DNA of 42,571 bases from Gammaproteobacteria bacterium (GTDB lineage Bacteria > Pseudomonadota > Gammaproteobacteria > Steroidobacterales > Steroidobacteraceae). A program made the translations under genes and the position numbers. This document shows positions 40,907 through 42,571 of this stretch, piece by piece (position 1 is the first letter of the stretch; each line of letters starts with the position of its first letter). Location: positions 419 through 42,989 of the forward strand of contig PKWJ01000018.1 in NCBI GenBank assembly GCA_003132025.1, given 5' to 3'. The notes below the pieces were generated by a model, which had not been told where the DNA came from, did not search any database, and was given only the letters and a program-made list of their open reading frames with translations.

Positions 40907-42571
40907 TCACAGCGGGCTGACCTCGTCGCTGCCGCCGTCGCCGAGAGAACCGCCCTCCTCACCGCTCGCGGCGCTGTCCGGGTTCTGGTCGTTGCCTTCA
41001 CTGTCGATCGCGGCGGCATCGTCGCCCGGTTCGAGGCCGGCTACGCGCTCCACGCCGGTCAGGCGCTCCGCCTCTCCCAGCCGGATCAGGCGCACGCCCT
41101 GGGTATTGCGCCCGACCACCGAGATGTCGGCCACCGGCGTGCGCACCAGGGTGCCGGTCGAGCTGATCAGCATCAGCTCATCCCCGGGCTGCACCTGCAG
41201 TGCCGCCACCGTGGCGCCGTTGCGATACGTGGTCTGCAGCGCGATCACCCCCTGCGCGCCGCGACCGTGGCCGGGAAAATCCTCGAGCGACGTGAGCTTG
41301 CCGTAGCCGTTTTCCGAAGCCGTCAGCACATAGCCCTCGCCCAGCACCAGCAGCGCGATCACACGCTGGCCCTCGCCCAGCCTGACACCGCGCACCCCGG
41401 CCGCATCGCGCCCCATCGGCCGCACCTGCTCCTCGTGGAATCGGATCGCCTTGCCGCCGCTGGTGACCAGCATGATCTCGCGCGTGGCGTCGGTCAGCGC
41501 CACGCCCACCAGATGATCGTCACCGCGCAGATCGAGCGCGATGATGCCGCTGGGTCGCGGACGGGAAAACGCCGCCAGCGGGGTTTTCTTCACCGTGCCG
41601 CTGCTGGTCGCCATGAACACGAAATGCTGCTCGTCGAACTGCTTCACCGGCAGCACTGCGCTGATCTTCTCGCCCTCCTCCAGCGGCAGCAGATTCACGA
41701 TCGGCTTGCCGCGCGAGCCGCGCCCGCCCTGCGGCAGCTCGAACACCCGCAGCCAGTACACCTTGCCGCGATTGGAGAAGCACAGCAGCGTATCGTGGGT
41801 ATGGGCGATGAAGAACTTTTCTATGAAGTCCTCGTCCTTGACCGCGGTGGCCGCGCGGCCGCGACCGCCGCGCCGCTGCGCCTGGTAGTCGGACACCGGC
41901 TGCGCCTTGGCATAGCCAGCGTGCGACAGCGTCACGGCAACGTCCTGCGGCTCGATCAGGTCCTCTGTGCTCAGATCCAGGTGATCGCGGCTGATCTCGG
42001 TGCGTCGCGCATCGCCGAAGTTGTCGCGAATCTCGATGATCTCCGAGCGCACCACTGCGGTCAGGCGCGCCGGCAGCGCCAGGATGTCCGACAGGTCGCC
42101 GATCTCGGCCAGCAGTGTCTGGAATTCCTCGACGATCTTGCCCTGCTCCAGGCCGGTGAGTCGATGCAGCCGCATGTCGAGGATCGCCTGCGCCTGCGCC
42201 TCGCTCAGGCGATAGGCGTCGCCGGTAAGTCCCAGCTCGGCCGCCAGCCCATCCGGGCGCGTCGATGCCGCGCCGCTGCGTTCCAGCATTTCCGACACCG
42301 CCCCCGGCGGCCAGGTGCGCGCCAGCATCGCCGCGCGCGCTTCGGCCGGTGTCGGCGAGGCCTTGATGAGCGCGATGACGTCGTCGATGTTGGCCAGCGC
42401 CACCGCCAGGCCCTCGAGGATATGGGCGCGCTCACGCGCGCGGCGCAGTTCGAAGATGGTACGGCGCGTGACCACTTCGCGCCGATGGCGCACAAAGGCG
42501 TCGAGCATCTCGCGCAGCGACATCAGCTTCGGCTGGCCGTCGAGCAGCGCCACCATGTTGATGCCGAACAC
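40907..42571 (-). CDS. gyrA: DNA gyrase subunit A, partial (C-terminal 554 residues)
   Basis: The frame runs off the right edge; the N-terminal half with the active-site Tyr and quinolone region is missing. The visible part begins in the tower/coiled-coil region (VFGINMVALLDGQPKLMSLREML, RERAHILEGLAVALANIDDVIALIK, QAQAILDMRLHRLTGLE). The six-bladed C-terminal DNA-wrapping domain follows, with the GyrA box QRRGGRG. The last 45 residues are an acidic Glu/Asp/Gly/Ser tail ending SDEVSPL. GyrA cuts and rejoins DNA for supercoiling. The serC GTG lies 25 bases after its stop. Confidence 0.97.
   Translation of the reverse strand: MFGINMVALLDGQPKLMSLREMLDAFVRHRREVVTRRTIFELRRARERAHILEGLAVALANIDDVIALIKASPTPAEARAAMLARTWPPGAVSEMLERSGAASTRPDGLAAELGLTGDAYRLSEAQAQAILDMRLHRLTGLEQGKIVEEFQTLLAEIGDLSDILALPARLTAVVRSEIIEIRDNFGDARRTEISRDHLDLSTEDLIEPQDVAVTLSHAGYAKAQPVSDYQAQRRGGRGRAATAVKDEDFIEKFFIAHTHDTLLCFSNRGKVYWLRVFELPQGGRGSRGKPIVNLLPLEEGEKISAVLPVKQFDEQHFVFMATSSGTVKKTPLAAFSRPRPSGIIALDLRGDDHLVGVALTDATREIMLVTSGGKAIRFHEEQVRPMGRDAAGVRGVRLGEGQRVIALLVLGEGYVLTASENGYGKLTSLEDFPGHGRGAQGVIALQTTYRNGATVAALQVQPGDELMLISSTGTLVRTPVADISVVGRNTQGVRLIRLGEAERLTGVERVAGLEPGDDAAAIDSEGNDQNPDSAASGEEGGSLGDGGSDEVSPL

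Noticed and set aside
39691-40920. 409-codon plus-strand frame across serC
   Set aside because: Shadow of serC; no recognisable motifs.
1-42571. tRNA, rRNA or mobile-element genes
   Set aside because: No tRNA-like cloverleaf, rRNA segment, transposase or integrase motif noticed; the gene order looks ordinary chromosomal.

Overview
The window looks like chromosomal DNA from a high-GC, motile gammaproteobacterium, possibly near the Xanthomonadales, Nevskiales or Steroidobacter lineages. This rests on the right-hand gene string gyrA-serC-serA-pheA-hisC-aroA-cmk-rpsA-ihfB-galU (all minus strand), which resembles the gyrA-serC-pheA-hisC-aroA-cmk-rpsA-ihfB order of Pseudomonas and relatives, and on the tamA/tamB pair, a subclass-I Fpr and a LuxI/RsaM/LuxR locus. 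I saw no rRNA, tRNA, insertion sequence, prophage or CRISPR array. No gene-free stretch exceeds 300 bases.

Layout. 1-3 kb: a DUF481 outer-membrane barrel protein and an unusual 601-residue P-loop protein resembling zeta-toxin kinases. 3-7.3 kb: a CHASE3-PAS hybrid histidine kinase with two receivers and an HPt domain, translationally coupled to a REC-GGEEF diguanylate cyclase, so probably one phosphorelay that sets c-di-GMP. 7.6-13.5 kb: small accessory genes (SYLF lipid-binding protein, SDR oxidoreductase coupled to a ChrA transporter, DUF1275, DUF302, two exported unknowns, Fpr). 13.5-15.4 kb: an envelope/stress operon of YqjD-, YqjE- and YqjK-like proteins, a 55-residue small protein that starts at GTG, and a DsbA-like oxidoreductase.

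15.4-19.6 kb is a quorum-sensing island. luxR (plus strand) faces rsaM-luxI (minus strand) across a 116-base gap that holds a lux-box-like palindrome. After luxI come an overlapping 77-codon unknown gene and an exported type I phosphodiesterase, which may be part of the same transcription unit. 19.6-25.6 kb: tamA-tamB. 25.6-28.3 kb: a cystathionine beta-synthase/gamma-lyase pair (reverse transsulfuration), preceded by a 53-base tandem repeat. 28.4-30.9 kb: motA-motB and a lipoprotein gene behind a near-consensus sigma-28 promoter. 31-42.6 kb: the conserved housekeeping string, ending inside gyrA, whose N-terminal half is outside the window.

The most rewarding places to look are the quorum-sensing island with its 77-residue protein, the zeta-toxin-like protein without an antitoxin, the overlooked 55-residue protein with the out-of-frame leader ORF before the DsbA-like gene, and the sigma-28 promoter. 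All assignments come from reading the sequence; no database search was run.
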